Below are positions 15,384-23,594 of a DNA stretch of 33,795 nucleotides, piece after piece. Positions within the stretch are counted from its first letter, which is position 1. Every line of letters begins with the position of its first letter. The notes under the pieces were generated by a model. It saw only the letters and a list, made by a program, of their open reading frames with translations, was not told the origin of the DNA and made no database searches. This DNA comes from Bacteroidota bacterium (lineage in GTDB: Bacteria > Bacteroidota > Bacteroidia > Chitinophagales > Chitinophagaceae): assembly GCA_026391415.1 (NCBI GenBank), contig JAPLEL010000103.1, positions 1 to 33,795 of the forward strand, in the 5' to 3' direction. The translations under genes were made by a program, and so were the position numbers.

Positions 15384-17876
15384 ATGGCTGTTCGTTACAA
15401 ATTTGTGCTTAGTTTATTCTTATTATTTTTTTGTACAATCTGGGTACAAGGCCAGGGTAGAAAATTGTTTGGGGTTGTTAAAGACAAACAAAGCGACGAG
15501 CCTATTCCTTTTGCATCGGTTGTTTTTAGATTATCAAATAAAGGCGTTCTAACAGATTCTGCAGGAAGATTTTCGGTAGACTATGCATCCTTATTGGCCA
15601 ATGATTCAGTACGCGTATTAAGTGTTGGCTACAAGCCGCTGATAATTCCTATTCGCAGTATTAAAGACAGTGCAGAACTAATTTTAAAAATAGAAGTTTT
15701 ACCACCTACCGGCGAGGCGGTTGTAAAAAGCAAATACAATCGGGCACTTTGGTTCTGGCGCAAAATAATGGCCAATAAAGACAAGAATAACCGCACCCGT
15801 TGGGATAGTTATTCTTATGAAATTTACAATAAGTTAGAGATGGACCTCAACAATGTAAAATCAGAGAAACTCAAGAAAAATATTTTTTTAAAACCACTAG
15901 GATTTGTACTAGATTATGTAGACTCAGCCGATGGCAGTAAGCCTTATTTACCAGTCTATTTAACAGAAACCCTTTCTGATTATTACTACCAAAAAAATCC
16001 AGAAAAAATTCACGAAATCATCAAAGCCACTAAAACCAATGGTTTAGATAATGAAAGTTTAATAAAGGAATTAGGAGGGATGTACCAGAACGTAAATGTG
16101 TACAGCAATTTCATTCCTATTTTTAATAAAGATTTTATCAGTCCATTTAATTCCAATGCCGACAATTTTTATCATTTTAAATTAGCAGATACAGCCTATT
16201 TAAGTGGTAAAAGATTAGTGCATTTTCGCTTTACAGCCAAACGAAAAGGGGAGAGTACTTTTGAAGGTGACTGTTGGGTAAATGACACCAGCTTTGCTAT
16301 TCAAAAAGTAACCATGCGTCCGTCTCCGGATGCCAATATTAATTTTATTGAAGGGCTTTCTTTAATTCAGGAATTTAGGCTTATTCAAGATTCTGTTTGG
16401 TTTTTATACAAAGATAAATTTGTGGCAGATATTGCACCTATTGGTAACGGTAAACTCGGAATTAAAGGCCGAAAAACTACTACTTATGAGCATATTGTTT
16501 TAAATGACCAACAAGCTATAAAAGATTTAAGTGTCACACAAAAATCACAACAAATAGACCTATTAAAAAATACCGATAATTTCACCGATTCTTTTTGGAC
16601 GAAAAACCGACACGAGGCCCTGAATAAAAATGAAAATACGGTATATAAAGTATTAGATACACTTACCAAAAATCCTACCTATGTTTTTTATAGAGATGCC
16701 TCTAAGGCATTTTTAAAAGGCACCAAGGATATTGGTAATATTCGTATAGGCCCTTGGTACTATTGGGTTAGCGGAAATAATTGGGAAGGCAACAGGTTTA
16801 GATTCGACCTTTCTACTAACCGCTCATTTAGTAACAATTTGTACTTAACGGGTTATGCTGCTTATGGAACCAAAGACGGTAAGTTTAAAGGAGGGGGAGA
16901 AGCCAAATATTTATTTAGCAGAGACAACTGGACCTATTTAAAATTCGTTTATAAAAACGATTTGGACAATGGACAAGCAACTTACGATCAATTAGGAACA
17001 GATAATTTATTTGGTACAATTTTTAGACGTCCAAATATTCCTTTTAAATTTCAACAACTCATAGAAAAAAGATTGGAATTTTATAGAGAAACACCCAATG
17101 GCTTTGCCTATGGACTTTCTGGATCAAGCAAACAATTTAATGCACTCCAAAATCTACCAGGCAAAGAATTATTTTCGCAAAAAGGCAATAATCCATTTAA
17201 TACTTTTGAAACTATATTGCGTTTGCGGTATGCCTATTTAGAACGTAAAATAGAAGATAATTTTTTACGCGTTAGTTTGGGAAGTTTGTATCCTATTGCA
17301 GACTTTAAATATACCAAGGGATGGAACAATGTTTTGGGTAGTAATTACAATTACCAAAAATTAGATTTCAATGTTTCTCAATTGGTTAAAATATCGCCAT
17401 ACGGAACCGTTTATTATAATTTATTTGCAGGAAAAGTATTTGGAACTTTACCGTATCAAATGTTAGATATTTTGCCTGGAAATGAAATGTATTACTACAA
17501 CAAATTTGCCTTCAATTTAATGCAACGATTTGAGTACCTCACCGATCAGTTTACAGGATTTAATTTAGAACATAATTTTGGTCCAGGTTTGTTTAAATAC
17601 ATACCTATTACACGTAAATTAAAATTCCGTCAATTCTGGAGTGCCAAAGGAATAGTAGGGAGTTTAAGTGCCGAAAATCAACAATTAAATTATGTAGGAA
17701 ACTATCCATATCGATCATTGGATAGTAAGCCCTATATAGAACTAGGAACAGGGGTAGATAATATATTTAAATTCTTTAGAGTCGACTTTGTTTGGCGGGT
17801 TGCTGCACCAGCGCCAATTACTGGTGCTTTACGCGACAAGTTTGGCATATTTGGAAGTTTTAGATTCCAGTTTTAG
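15384..17876 (+). CDS. DUF5686 outer-membrane protein with N-terminal carboxypeptidase-regulatory-like domain
   Basis: Envelope protein of 830 residues. A signal peptide (about 1-23, ending WVQGQ) is followed by a carboxypeptidase-D regulatory-like Ig domain at about 25-110 (GVVKDKQSDEPIPFASV, TDSAGRFSV, VGYKPLIIPI). Next comes the large DUF5686 region, recognised by FWRKIMANKDKNN, SYEIYNKLEMDL, PVYLTETLSDYYY and GDCWVNDTSFAIQKVTMRPS. The C-terminal half is rich in beta-strands (for example YNLFAGKVFGTLPYQ) and ends in Phe (FRFQF), as expected for an outer-membrane barrel. Its function in Bacteroidota is not established. It has its own -7 element and follows the TolB-like gene after 54 bases; its 3' end overlaps pyrD by 17 bases. 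Confidence 0.88.
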   Translation: MAVRYKFVLSLFLLFFCTIWVQGQGRKLFGVVKDKQSDEPIPFASVVFRLSNKGVLTDSAGRFSVDYASLLANDSVRVLSVGYKPLIIPIRSIKDSAELILKIEVLPPTGEAVVKSKYNRALWFWRKIMANKDKNNRTRWDSYSYEIYNKLEMDLNNVKSEKLKKNIFLKPLGFVLDYVDSADGSKPYLPVYLTETLSDYYYQKNPEKIHEIIKATKTNGLDNESLIKELGGMYQNVNVYSNFIPIFNKDFISPFNSNADNFYHFKLADTAYLSGKRLVHFRFTAKRKGESTFEGDCWVNDTSFAIQKVTMRPSPDANINFIEGLSLIQEFRLIQDSVWFLYKDKFVADIAPIGNGKLGIKGRKTTTYEHIVLNDQQAIKDLSVTQKSQQIDLLKNTDNFTDSFWTKNRHEALNKNENTVYKVLDTLTKNPTYVFYRDASKAFLKGTKDIGNIRIGPWYYWVSGNNWEGNRFRFDLSTNRSFSNNLYLTGYAAYGTKDGKFKGGGEAKYLFSRDNWTYLKFVYKNDLDNGQATYDQLGTDNLFGTIFRRPNIPFKFQQLIEKRLEFYRETPNGFAYGLSGSSKQFNALQNLPGKELFSQKGNNPFNTFETILRLRYAYLERKIEDNFLRVSLGSLYPIADFKYTKGWNNVLGSNYNYQKLDFNVSQLVKISPYGTVYYNLFAGKVFGTLPYQMLDILPGNEMYYYNKFAFNLMQRFEYLTDQFTGFNLEHNFGPGLFKYIPITRKLKFRQFWSAKGIVGSLSAENQQLNYVGNYPYRSLDSKPYIELGTGVDNIFKFFRVDFVWRVAAPAPITGALRDKFGIFGSFRFQF

Positions 17877-18912
17877 CCAGTGCTTCGCAGATATTTTTTA
17901 CAATTTTCGGACCTTCATAAACAAAGCCTGTCCATACCTGAATTAAACTAGCGCCAGCATTTAATTTTTCTTTTGCGTCAAAGCCATTAAAGATGCCACC
18001 ACTTGCAACGATAGGTATTTGACCATTGGTATTGGTAGATAAATATTGTACTACTTCGGTAGCGCGATTGGTAACAGGTTTGCCACTTAAACCACCAGCG
18101 CCAATGGCTGCTATAGTATCTGCAGGTGTTTGCAAATTTTCTCTACTAATGGTGGTATTAGTTGCTACCAATCCATCGAGTTTGGTTTCAAAAGAAAGGG
18201 CCACAATATCGTCTAGTTGTTCTTGTGTTAAATCGGGTGCAATTTTTAACAACAAAGGTTTTGGTTTTGCTTTGCCTTGGTTAATATTTTGCAGTTGTGA
18301 TAATATTTTTTTTAAGGATTCTTTTTCTTGTAATTCACGTAGTCCTGGTGTGTTTGGTGAGCTAACATTCACAACAAAATAATCTACTTCTTCAAACAAG
18401 CCTTCAAAACAAATTTCATAGTCTTTCCATGCTAATTCGTTGGGGGTTAGTTTGTTTTTTCCAATATTACCTCCAATAATTAATTGGGTATTACTTTTTT
18501 GATTATTCCAATTGGCTAGTTTTTCTTTAATAGCCACTACACCTTCATTATTAAAGCCCATTCGATTAATCAGTGCTTTGTCTGCGGGCAAACGAAATAG
18601 TCTGGGTTTATCATTGCCGTTTTGTGCCAAAGGCGTAACGGTTCCTATTTCAACAAATCCAAATCCCAAACAAGCCAATTCATTTAAATAAGCGGCATTT
18701 TTATCAAAACCTGCACCTAACCCTACCGGATTGGTAAAATTCAATCCAAAAACTGTTTTCTGTAAACTTGTATCCTTAACACAAAACTGTTTTTCAATGA
18801 TGGCGCGCGAAGGCCCAAAAGCACAAGCTTTTTTTAATAGGTTCATTGAAAAATAATGTACTTCTTCGGGCGAAAATTGAAACAATAAATTGCGAAGGAT
18901 GGTGTATAACAT
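17860..18912 (-). CDS. pyrD: Dihydroorotate dehydrogenase (quinone), class 2
   Basis: Membrane-associated FMN enzyme of pyrimidine synthesis that oxidises dihydroorotate to orotate and passes electrons to quinone. Class 2 features are the N-terminal amphipathic extension (LRNLLFQFSPEEVHYFSMNLL), the FMN segment GLGAGFDKNA, INRMGFNNEG, and NVSSPNTPGLR, which contains the catalytic Ser of class 2 enzymes. LLLKIAPDLT, TNTTISR, GGLSGKP and VASGGI follow. I choose the ATG at 18912 (350 residues), which gives the standard class 2 N-terminus; the frame extends to an ATG at 18987 that would add an unusual hydrophobic 25 residues. A TATCTTTG box ends 4 bases before 18912, so a very short leader is likely. 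The 3' end overlaps the convergent DUF5686 gene. Confidence 0.95.
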   Translation of the reverse strand: MLYTILRNLLFQFSPEEVHYFSMNLLKKACAFGPSRAIIEKQFCVKDTSLQKTVFGLNFTNPVGLGAGFDKNAAYLNELACLGFGFVEIGTVTPLAQNGNDKPRLFRLPADKALINRMGFNNEGVVAIKEKLANWNNQKSNTQLIIGGNIGKNKLTPNELAWKDYEICFEGLFEEVDYFVVNVSSPNTPGLRELQEKESLKKILSQLQNINQGKAKPKPLLLKIAPDLTQEQLDDIVALSFETKLDGLVATNTTISRENLQTPADTIAAIGAGGLSGKPVTNRATEVVQYLSTNTNGQIPIVASGGIFNGFDAKEKLNAGASLIQVWTGFVYEGPKIVKNICEALAKTGI

Positions 18913-18916
18913 AACG

Positions 18917-18924
18917 CAAAGATA
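18917..18924 (-). promoter_or_regulatory. -7 element TATCTTTG immediately before pyrD
   Basis: Minus-strand TATCTTTG matches TAnnTTTG and ends 4 bases before the ATG at 18912. It implies a leaderless or ultrashort-leader transcript if that start is correct. If the longer start at 18987 were used, the box would be internal. Confidence 0.45.
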
Positions 18925-19006
18925 AAGCAGGCGTTTCAAACCCCCTAAAACCCAAAACTTACCAAAAAATAATAGTTGCATAAACAACTTTTATTTTAAT
19001 TTTACC

Positions 19007-19014
19007 TACATTTG
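19007..19014 (+). promoter_or_regulatory. -7 element TACATTTG for the thiolase gene
   Basis: TACATTTG matches TAnnTTTG and ends 20 bases before the ATG at 19035, the common spacing in this window. Confidence 0.55.
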
Positions 19015-19034
19015 ATTAGATTAAAAAGATTCTC

Positions 19035-20210
19035 ATGCAGGAAGCATATATCGTTGCAGGTTACCGTACAGCCGTTACTAAAAGTAAAAAAGGTGGATTT
19101 AGATTTTTTCGTCCAGACGATTTAGCGGTGGAAGTAATAAAAGGATTAGTAGCCACTATTCCACAATTAGATCCAAAAAGGGTAGACGATGTAATTGTTG
19201 GTAATGCTGTTCCGGAAGCAGAACAAGGTTTACAATTTGGTAGAATCATTTCTGCCCGGGCATTGGGTATAGAGGTTGCAGGTTTTACCATAAACAGGTA
19301 TTGTGCAAGTGGACTAGAAAGTATTGCACTTGCTACTGCAAAAATCAGATCCGGCATGGCTGATTGCATTATTGCAGGTGGCACAGAAAGCATGAGTTTG
19401 GTGCCAACGGCAGGATGGAAAACAGTGCCAGCATATTCTATTGCCAAAGATGATCCTGATTATTATTTGAACATGGGATTAACTGCCGAAGCGGTAGCAA
19501 ACGAATTTAAAGTAAGTAGAGAAGACCAAGACCAGTTTGCTGTTTTATCGCACCAAAAAGCAAACAAAGCTATTCAAGAAGGATATTTTAAATCAGGCAT
19601 TTTACCCATTACTGTAGAAGAAACTTATATCAACGAAAAAGGTAAAAAAGCCAATCGCTCTTATGTGGTGGATACCGATGAAGGTGTTCGTGCAGATACC
19701 ACTGCCGAAGTGTTGTCTAAATTAAAACCTGCATTTGCAATAGGTGGTTCGGTAACAGCAGGAAATTCTTCACAAACCAGTGATGGCGCAGCTTTTGTGA
19801 TTGTTATGAGTGAAAGAATGATGGTTGAATTACAATTAAAACCCATTGGTCGATTAGTAAATTGTGCGTCGGCGGGTGTGCCGCCAAGGTTAATGGGGAT
19901 TGGTCCTATTGCGGCTATTCCTAAAGTATTAAAACAAGCCAATATGAATTTGGCGGATATAGATTTAATTGAATTGAACGAAGCTTTTGCTTCTCAGTCT
20001 TTAGCGGTAATTCGCGAATTAGGTTTAAACCCAGCCATTGTAAATATTAATGGTGGCGCTATTGCACTTGGTCATCCTTTGGGTTGTACTGGCTGTAAAC
20101 TAACCGTACAAGTTTTAAATGACATGAAAAGATTGCAAAAAAAATACGCCATGGTAACTGCCTGTGTGGGCGGTGGACAAGGCATTGCAGGTATTATAGA
20201 AAATATGTAA
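19035..20210 (+). CDS. Thiolase (acetyl-CoA C-acyltransferase)
   Basis: Cytoplasmic thiolase that either cleaves 3-ketoacyl-CoA with CoA (beta-oxidation) or condenses two acetyl-CoA. The catalytic set is complete: nucleophile Cys90 in NRYCASGLE, NEAFA (315-319), His347 in GGAIALGHPLGCTG and Cys377 in TACVGGGQG. The 391 residues are standard. Sequence features such as RPDDLAVEVIKGLV and GNAVPEAEQGLQFGR resemble the FadA/FadI degradative type more than short-chain AtoB, though I cannot settle this by eye. No beta-oxidation partner (FadB-like or acyl-CoA dehydrogenase) is adjacent, so it is transcribed alone. Its stop is a single base from the nadE stop on the opposite strand. Confidence 0.92.
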   Translation: MQEAYIVAGYRTAVTKSKKGGFRFFRPDDLAVEVIKGLVATIPQLDPKRVDDVIVGNAVPEAEQGLQFGRIISARALGIEVAGFTINRYCASGLESIALATAKIRSGMADCIIAGGTESMSLVPTAGWKTVPAYSIAKDDPDYYLNMGLTAEAVANEFKVSREDQDQFAVLSHQKANKAIQEGYFKSGILPITVEETYINEKGKKANRSYVVDTDEGVRADTTAEVLSKLKPAFAIGGSVTAGNSSQTSDGAAFVIVMSERMMVELQLKPIGRLVNCASAGVPPRLMGIGPIAAIPKVLKQANMNLADIDLIELNEAFASQSLAVIRELGLNPAIVNINGGAIALGHPLGCTGCKLTVQVLNDMKRLQKKYAMVTACVGGGQGIAGIIENM

Positions 20211-20211
20211 G

Positions 20212-21894
20212 CTAACTCAAATATTTTCCAACAATAGGTACTCTTCTGCCCACTCCAAAGGCTTTCGGAGAAATACGAATGATAGGACAAAATTGGTTGC
20301 GTTTGTATTCGTTGGTGTTTACCATTTTTAGGGTTCTGTCTACCAATGCTGCGTCAAAACCTAGTGCTTTAATTTCTGCAGGACCTTGTCTTTTTTCAAT
20401 GTATTGATAGAGTATTTGGTCTAGCACTGCATAGTCTGGTAAACTATCACTGTCTTTTTGGTTGGGCCTTAATTCTGCGCTTGGTGCTTTGTCAATGATA
20501 TTGCTTGGAATAATTTCGCTGTGCCTGTTAATATAATTTGCAAGCGCATACACTTGTAATTTATAGCAATCACCTAATACGCCTAATCCGCCAGCCATAT
20601 CTCCATACAATGTTCCGTAACCAGTAGCGAGTTCGCTTTTGTTGGAAGTGTTTAGTAAAATATATCCAAATTTATTGGATATGGCCATTAATAAATTACC
20701 CCTGCTTCGGCTCTGAATATTTTCTTCTGCCAAAGAAAAAGGAAGTCCATTAAATATGGGTTCTAGGGTTTGTAAAAAAGTTTCGTACACATCATTTATG
20801 CGTAAAATATCGTAAGGATTTTCTAAATTCTTACTTAATGCAACGGCATCGTTTACAGAGTGATCTGTTGAATAAGGCGAAGGCATTAAAATGGCACGCA
20901 CATTTTCTTTTCCTAGTGCATCGCAAGCAAGTGCTAAGGTAACTGCTGAATCTATTCCGCCAGAAGAACCTATGATGGCTTTGCTAAATTGCATTTTAGA
21001 AAAATAGTCTCTAATGCCTACTACCAGTGCATCGTAGACCTGTGCAATATTGAGTGTTGGCTCTAGCGTAGCCGGGTTTAATTCTTTGTTGGGCACTCGG
21101 CTAGCAGGTTCTAAAATGCTTCCATCAATCGAACCATCTGCATTAACTGTTGCGCTAATTAATGCTTCTTTAAAGAGTGGAATTGATTGACAAAGATTAG
21201 CATCCTTGTCAAAAATCATAGAAGCACCGTCAAATACAATTTCTGTTTGACTGCCTACTGCATTGCAATAGAACATGGGAATTTTGTATTTTAATACGTT
21301 TGCTTTTATGACCGATTTACGGTCTTCATCGTGCGTATAATCGAAAGGAGAGGCGCTTAAATTGAGCATAATATCGGGTTGCTCTTCCATTAATAAATCC
21401 ATTGGGCAAATTCTATACAAAGGACTATCGCCTAAATTCCAAATGTCTTCGCAAATAGTAATAGCCAAACGCTTGCCTTTAAATAAAACAGTTTTCCATT
21501 CGTAAGCAGGTTCAAAATATCGGTACTCATCAAACACATCATAAGTAGGTAAAAGCGTTTTGTGTATTTCTGCTTTAATGCTTTGTTCATGTAAAAAGAA
21601 AGCAGCATTAAATAAACTTTTTCCTTTTTGAAATTGGTTTTTTGCGGGTGATCCTATAATTACTCCAATAGTGTCTGCGTGCATTTTTATTCGGTCAATG
21701 GCATCGTAGCATTTTGCAATAAAATCATTGAACTCCACAAAATCTCTGGCGGGATATCCGCATACACTCATTTCGCTAAATAAAATCAAATCGCCACCAG
21801 CTGCTTTAGCTGTTTCAATGGCCGAAATTATTTTTTGAATATTGTATTCAAAATTGCCAATATGGTAATTTTGCTGAGCAATGAAAATCTTCAT
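20212..21894 (-). CDS. nadE: Glutamine-dependent NAD+ synthase
   Basis: Two-domain enzyme that makes NAD from nicotinate adenine dinucleotide, ATP and glutamine in the last step of NAD synthesis. The N-terminal nitrilase-type glutaminase domain has the triad Glu41 (LFSEMSVCGYP), Lys112 (HKTLLPTYD) and Cys148 (TICEDIW). The C-terminal synthetase has the PP-loop SGGIDS (311-316), then TSNKSELATGYGTLYGDMAGG and KAPSAELRPNQKD. From the ATG at 21894 the protein has 560 residues, a normal length for the bacterial glutamine-dependent form; an ATG 27 bases upstream would only add an untypical leader peptide before MKIFIAQQNY. It is divergent from the gldB-like gene. Confidence 0.96.
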   Translation of the reverse strand: MKIFIAQQNYHIGNFEYNIQKIISAIETAKAAGGDLILFSEMSVCGYPARDFVEFNDFIAKCYDAIDRIKMHADTIGVIIGSPAKNQFQKGKSLFNAAFFLHEQSIKAEIHKTLLPTYDVFDEYRYFEPAYEWKTVLFKGKRLAITICEDIWNLGDSPLYRICPMDLLMEEQPDIMLNLSASPFDYTHDEDRKSVIKANVLKYKIPMFYCNAVGSQTEIVFDGASMIFDKDANLCQSIPLFKEALISATVNADGSIDGSILEPASRVPNKELNPATLEPTLNIAQVYDALVVGIRDYFSKMQFSKAIIGSSGGIDSAVTLALACDALGKENVRAILMPSPYSTDHSVNDAVALSKNLENPYDILRINDVYETFLQTLEPIFNGLPFSLAEENIQSRSRGNLLMAISNKFGYILLNTSNKSELATGYGTLYGDMAGGLGVLGDCYKLQVYALANYINRHSEIIPSNIIDKAPSAELRPNQKDSDSLPDYAVLDQILYQYIEKRQGPAEIKALGFDAALVDRTLKMVNTNEYKRNQFCPIIRISPKAFGVGRRVPIVGKYLS

Positions 21895-21986
21895 GGTGCA
21901 AATTTCACGAATTATTGCCAAATCGACGAGGTTAAAACAAGATATAAATGATTATGTTTATCAAACTAATACAAAATTTTAAAATA

Positions 21987-22994
21987 ATGGGGTTGAAACG
22001 CGTGTTTTTCTTTGTAGCACTATCTATTCTTTTTGCTTGTAAACAGGGGTCTAAAACGCCAGATGTGTCAAAAATTAAAGTGAATCTACAAGTGATTCGT
22101 TTTGAACAAGCTTTTTTTAATATTGACACCAATCATATAGACGAAGCACTGGTTAAGCTAAATAATGACTATCCTGGATTTACCAAAGATTATTTATTTA
22201 ATATACTTGGTACTACGCCCGATAGTGCATCGAAAGATATCCGTCTATTTCATATGACTTATAAAAGGCTATTTGATTCTACTAAACAACTATTTGCAAA
22301 TATTAAACCACTCGAGCAAGCATTAACTAAGGGCTTACAATTTGTAAAATATTATTATCCTAAATATGCCATTCCAACTAAACTAGTAACATTCATTGGG
22401 CCTATCAATAGTTACGGAAATATTATTACTACCGATGCTTTTGGAATTGGCTTGCAATTATACATGGGCAACAATTATTCTTTGTATAATACAGAAATGG
22501 CACAACAATTATATCCTAGTTATATTTCTCGACGATTCGATCAAGCCTATATTCCTGTGAATTGTATGAAAAATATTATTGATGATATGTATCCTAATAA
22601 AAATTTGGGTAAGCCCTTAGTGGAACAAATGGTAGAAGCTGGCAAGAGACAATACTTACTTAATTTATTTTTACCTAATATGGCCGATACCCTTACAACT
22701 GGCTATACCGCTGCACAGCTATCTACTTGTAATAGTAATGAATCAAATATTTGGCATTATTTTATACAGAATAATTTACTCTACGAATCAAATCCAGATA
22801 TCACTAAAGACTATATTAATGATGGTCCTAGTACACCTGCACTAGGTGCCGATGCGCCTGGTTTGATTGGCCAATATGTAGGCACAAAAATTGTATTAAA
22901 ATGGTTAGATAAAAAAGGAATAGTATCGCCCGATATTTTAATGCAAACGCCAGCAAAACAAATTTTTGAAGAAGCAAAGTACCGGCCTAATTAA
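21987..22994 (+). CDS. gldB: GldB-like gliding motility lipoprotein
   Basis: Predicted lipoprotein of 335 residues. From the ATG at 21987 it has a lipoprotein signal (MGLKRVFFFVALSILFACKQ) with lipobox LFAC, so the mature protein begins at Cys18. An ATG at 21948 would give a less typical leader. The body fits the GldB family: an opening strand with VIRFEQAFFNID, then LNNDYPGFTKDYLFNILG, the long helical KYYYPKYAIPTKLVTFIGPINSYG segment, and the late WHYFIQNNLLYESNPD and PGLIGQYVGTKIV. GldB is required for gliding in Flavobacterium johnsoniae, but homologues also occur in non-gliding species, so motility is not implied. The frequent partner gldC is not next to it; apaG follows convergently. 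Confidence 0.82.
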   Translation: MGLKRVFFFVALSILFACKQGSKTPDVSKIKVNLQVIRFEQAFFNIDTNHIDEALVKLNNDYPGFTKDYLFNILGTTPDSASKDIRLFHMTYKRLFDSTKQLFANIKPLEQALTKGLQFVKYYYPKYAIPTKLVTFIGPINSYGNIITTDAFGIGLQLYMGNNYSLYNTEMAQQLYPSYISRRFDQAYIPVNCMKNIIDDMYPNKNLGKPLVEQMVEAGKRQYLLNLFLPNMADTLTTGYTAAQLSTCNSNESNIWHYFIQNNLLYESNPDITKDYINDGPSTPALGADAPGLIGQYVGTKIVLKWLDKKGIVSPDILMQTPAKQIFEEAKYRPN

Positions 22995-23017
22995 GCAAAG
23001 AATTACTAAGAACTTAA

Positions 23018-23404
23018 TTAGTTATTTTTAAATGGAACAATCATTTCAAACGCAGGAATATTTACGTAAAATTGCTCCTTGTTGTTTTGATTTTCCATAA
23101 GGTAAGTGCCATGCATTTTACCCATTTCTGTTTTTAAATTACAACCACTCACATATTGGTATTGTTGGGATGGATTTAATACAGGTTGAATGCCAATAAC
23201 ACCTTCTCCTTCTACTTCGCGGTGTTCGCCATTGCTATCAAAAATAAACCAATGACGTCGTAACAATTTTACCGCAAAGCCATTGTGGTTTTCAACGCTT
23301 ACACGATAGGCAAACATATAGTCTTGATTCATAGGATTGCTATAATCATTTTGGTAAAATACTTCAACGCTCACTTCAACGCCTTCAGAAATTTTTGATA
23401 CCAT
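23018..23404 (-). CDS. apaG: ApaG-domain protein
   Basis: Small beta-sandwich protein of the ApaG family, about 128 residues from the ATG at 23404. The upstream extension would start with a TTG codon and is not needed. Recognisable segments are VSVEVFYQNDYS, FAYRVSVENHNGFAVKLLRRHWFI, the conserved GEGVIGIQPVLNPSQQYQYVSGC and MHGTYLM. ApaG was named in Salmonella and E. coli for a link to Co/Mg resistance and the apaH operon; the biochemical role is unclear. Here it is alone, without apaH or ksgA, and converges with the gldB-like gene. Confidence 0.94.
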   Translation of the reverse strand: MVSKISEGVEVSVEVFYQNDYSNPMNQDYMFAYRVSVENHNGFAVKLLRRHWFIFDSNGEHREVEGEGVIGIQPVLNPSQQYQYVSGCNLKTEMGKMHGTYLMENQNNKEQFYVNIPAFEMIVPFKNN

Positions 23405-23567
23405 TTGTAGTTGTTTGCTTTTGGTAAATGTAGGTAAATCCAATACAATAAATCATTAAAGCTGGCTAAAATTGTAAGATTTCAATTAAATCTTACTAAG
23501 CACCCAATTAAATACAATTTAACACTTGTTACATCAAATTTATTAGTCATCCTAAGCATACAAATGT

Positions 23568-23575
23568 TAATTTTG
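23568..23575 (+). promoter_or_regulatory. -7 element TAATTTTG for isocitrate dehydrogenase
   Basis: TAATTTTG matches TAnnTTTG and ends 19 bases before the ATG at 23595. No good -33 TTG is seen at the standard distance. Confidence 0.5.
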
Positions 23576-23594
23576 CGGCCATAAATCAAGTACA

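Noticed and set aside
18026-18382. 118-codon plus-strand frame inside pyrD
   Set aside because: Fully antisense to a gene with complete catalytic motifs.
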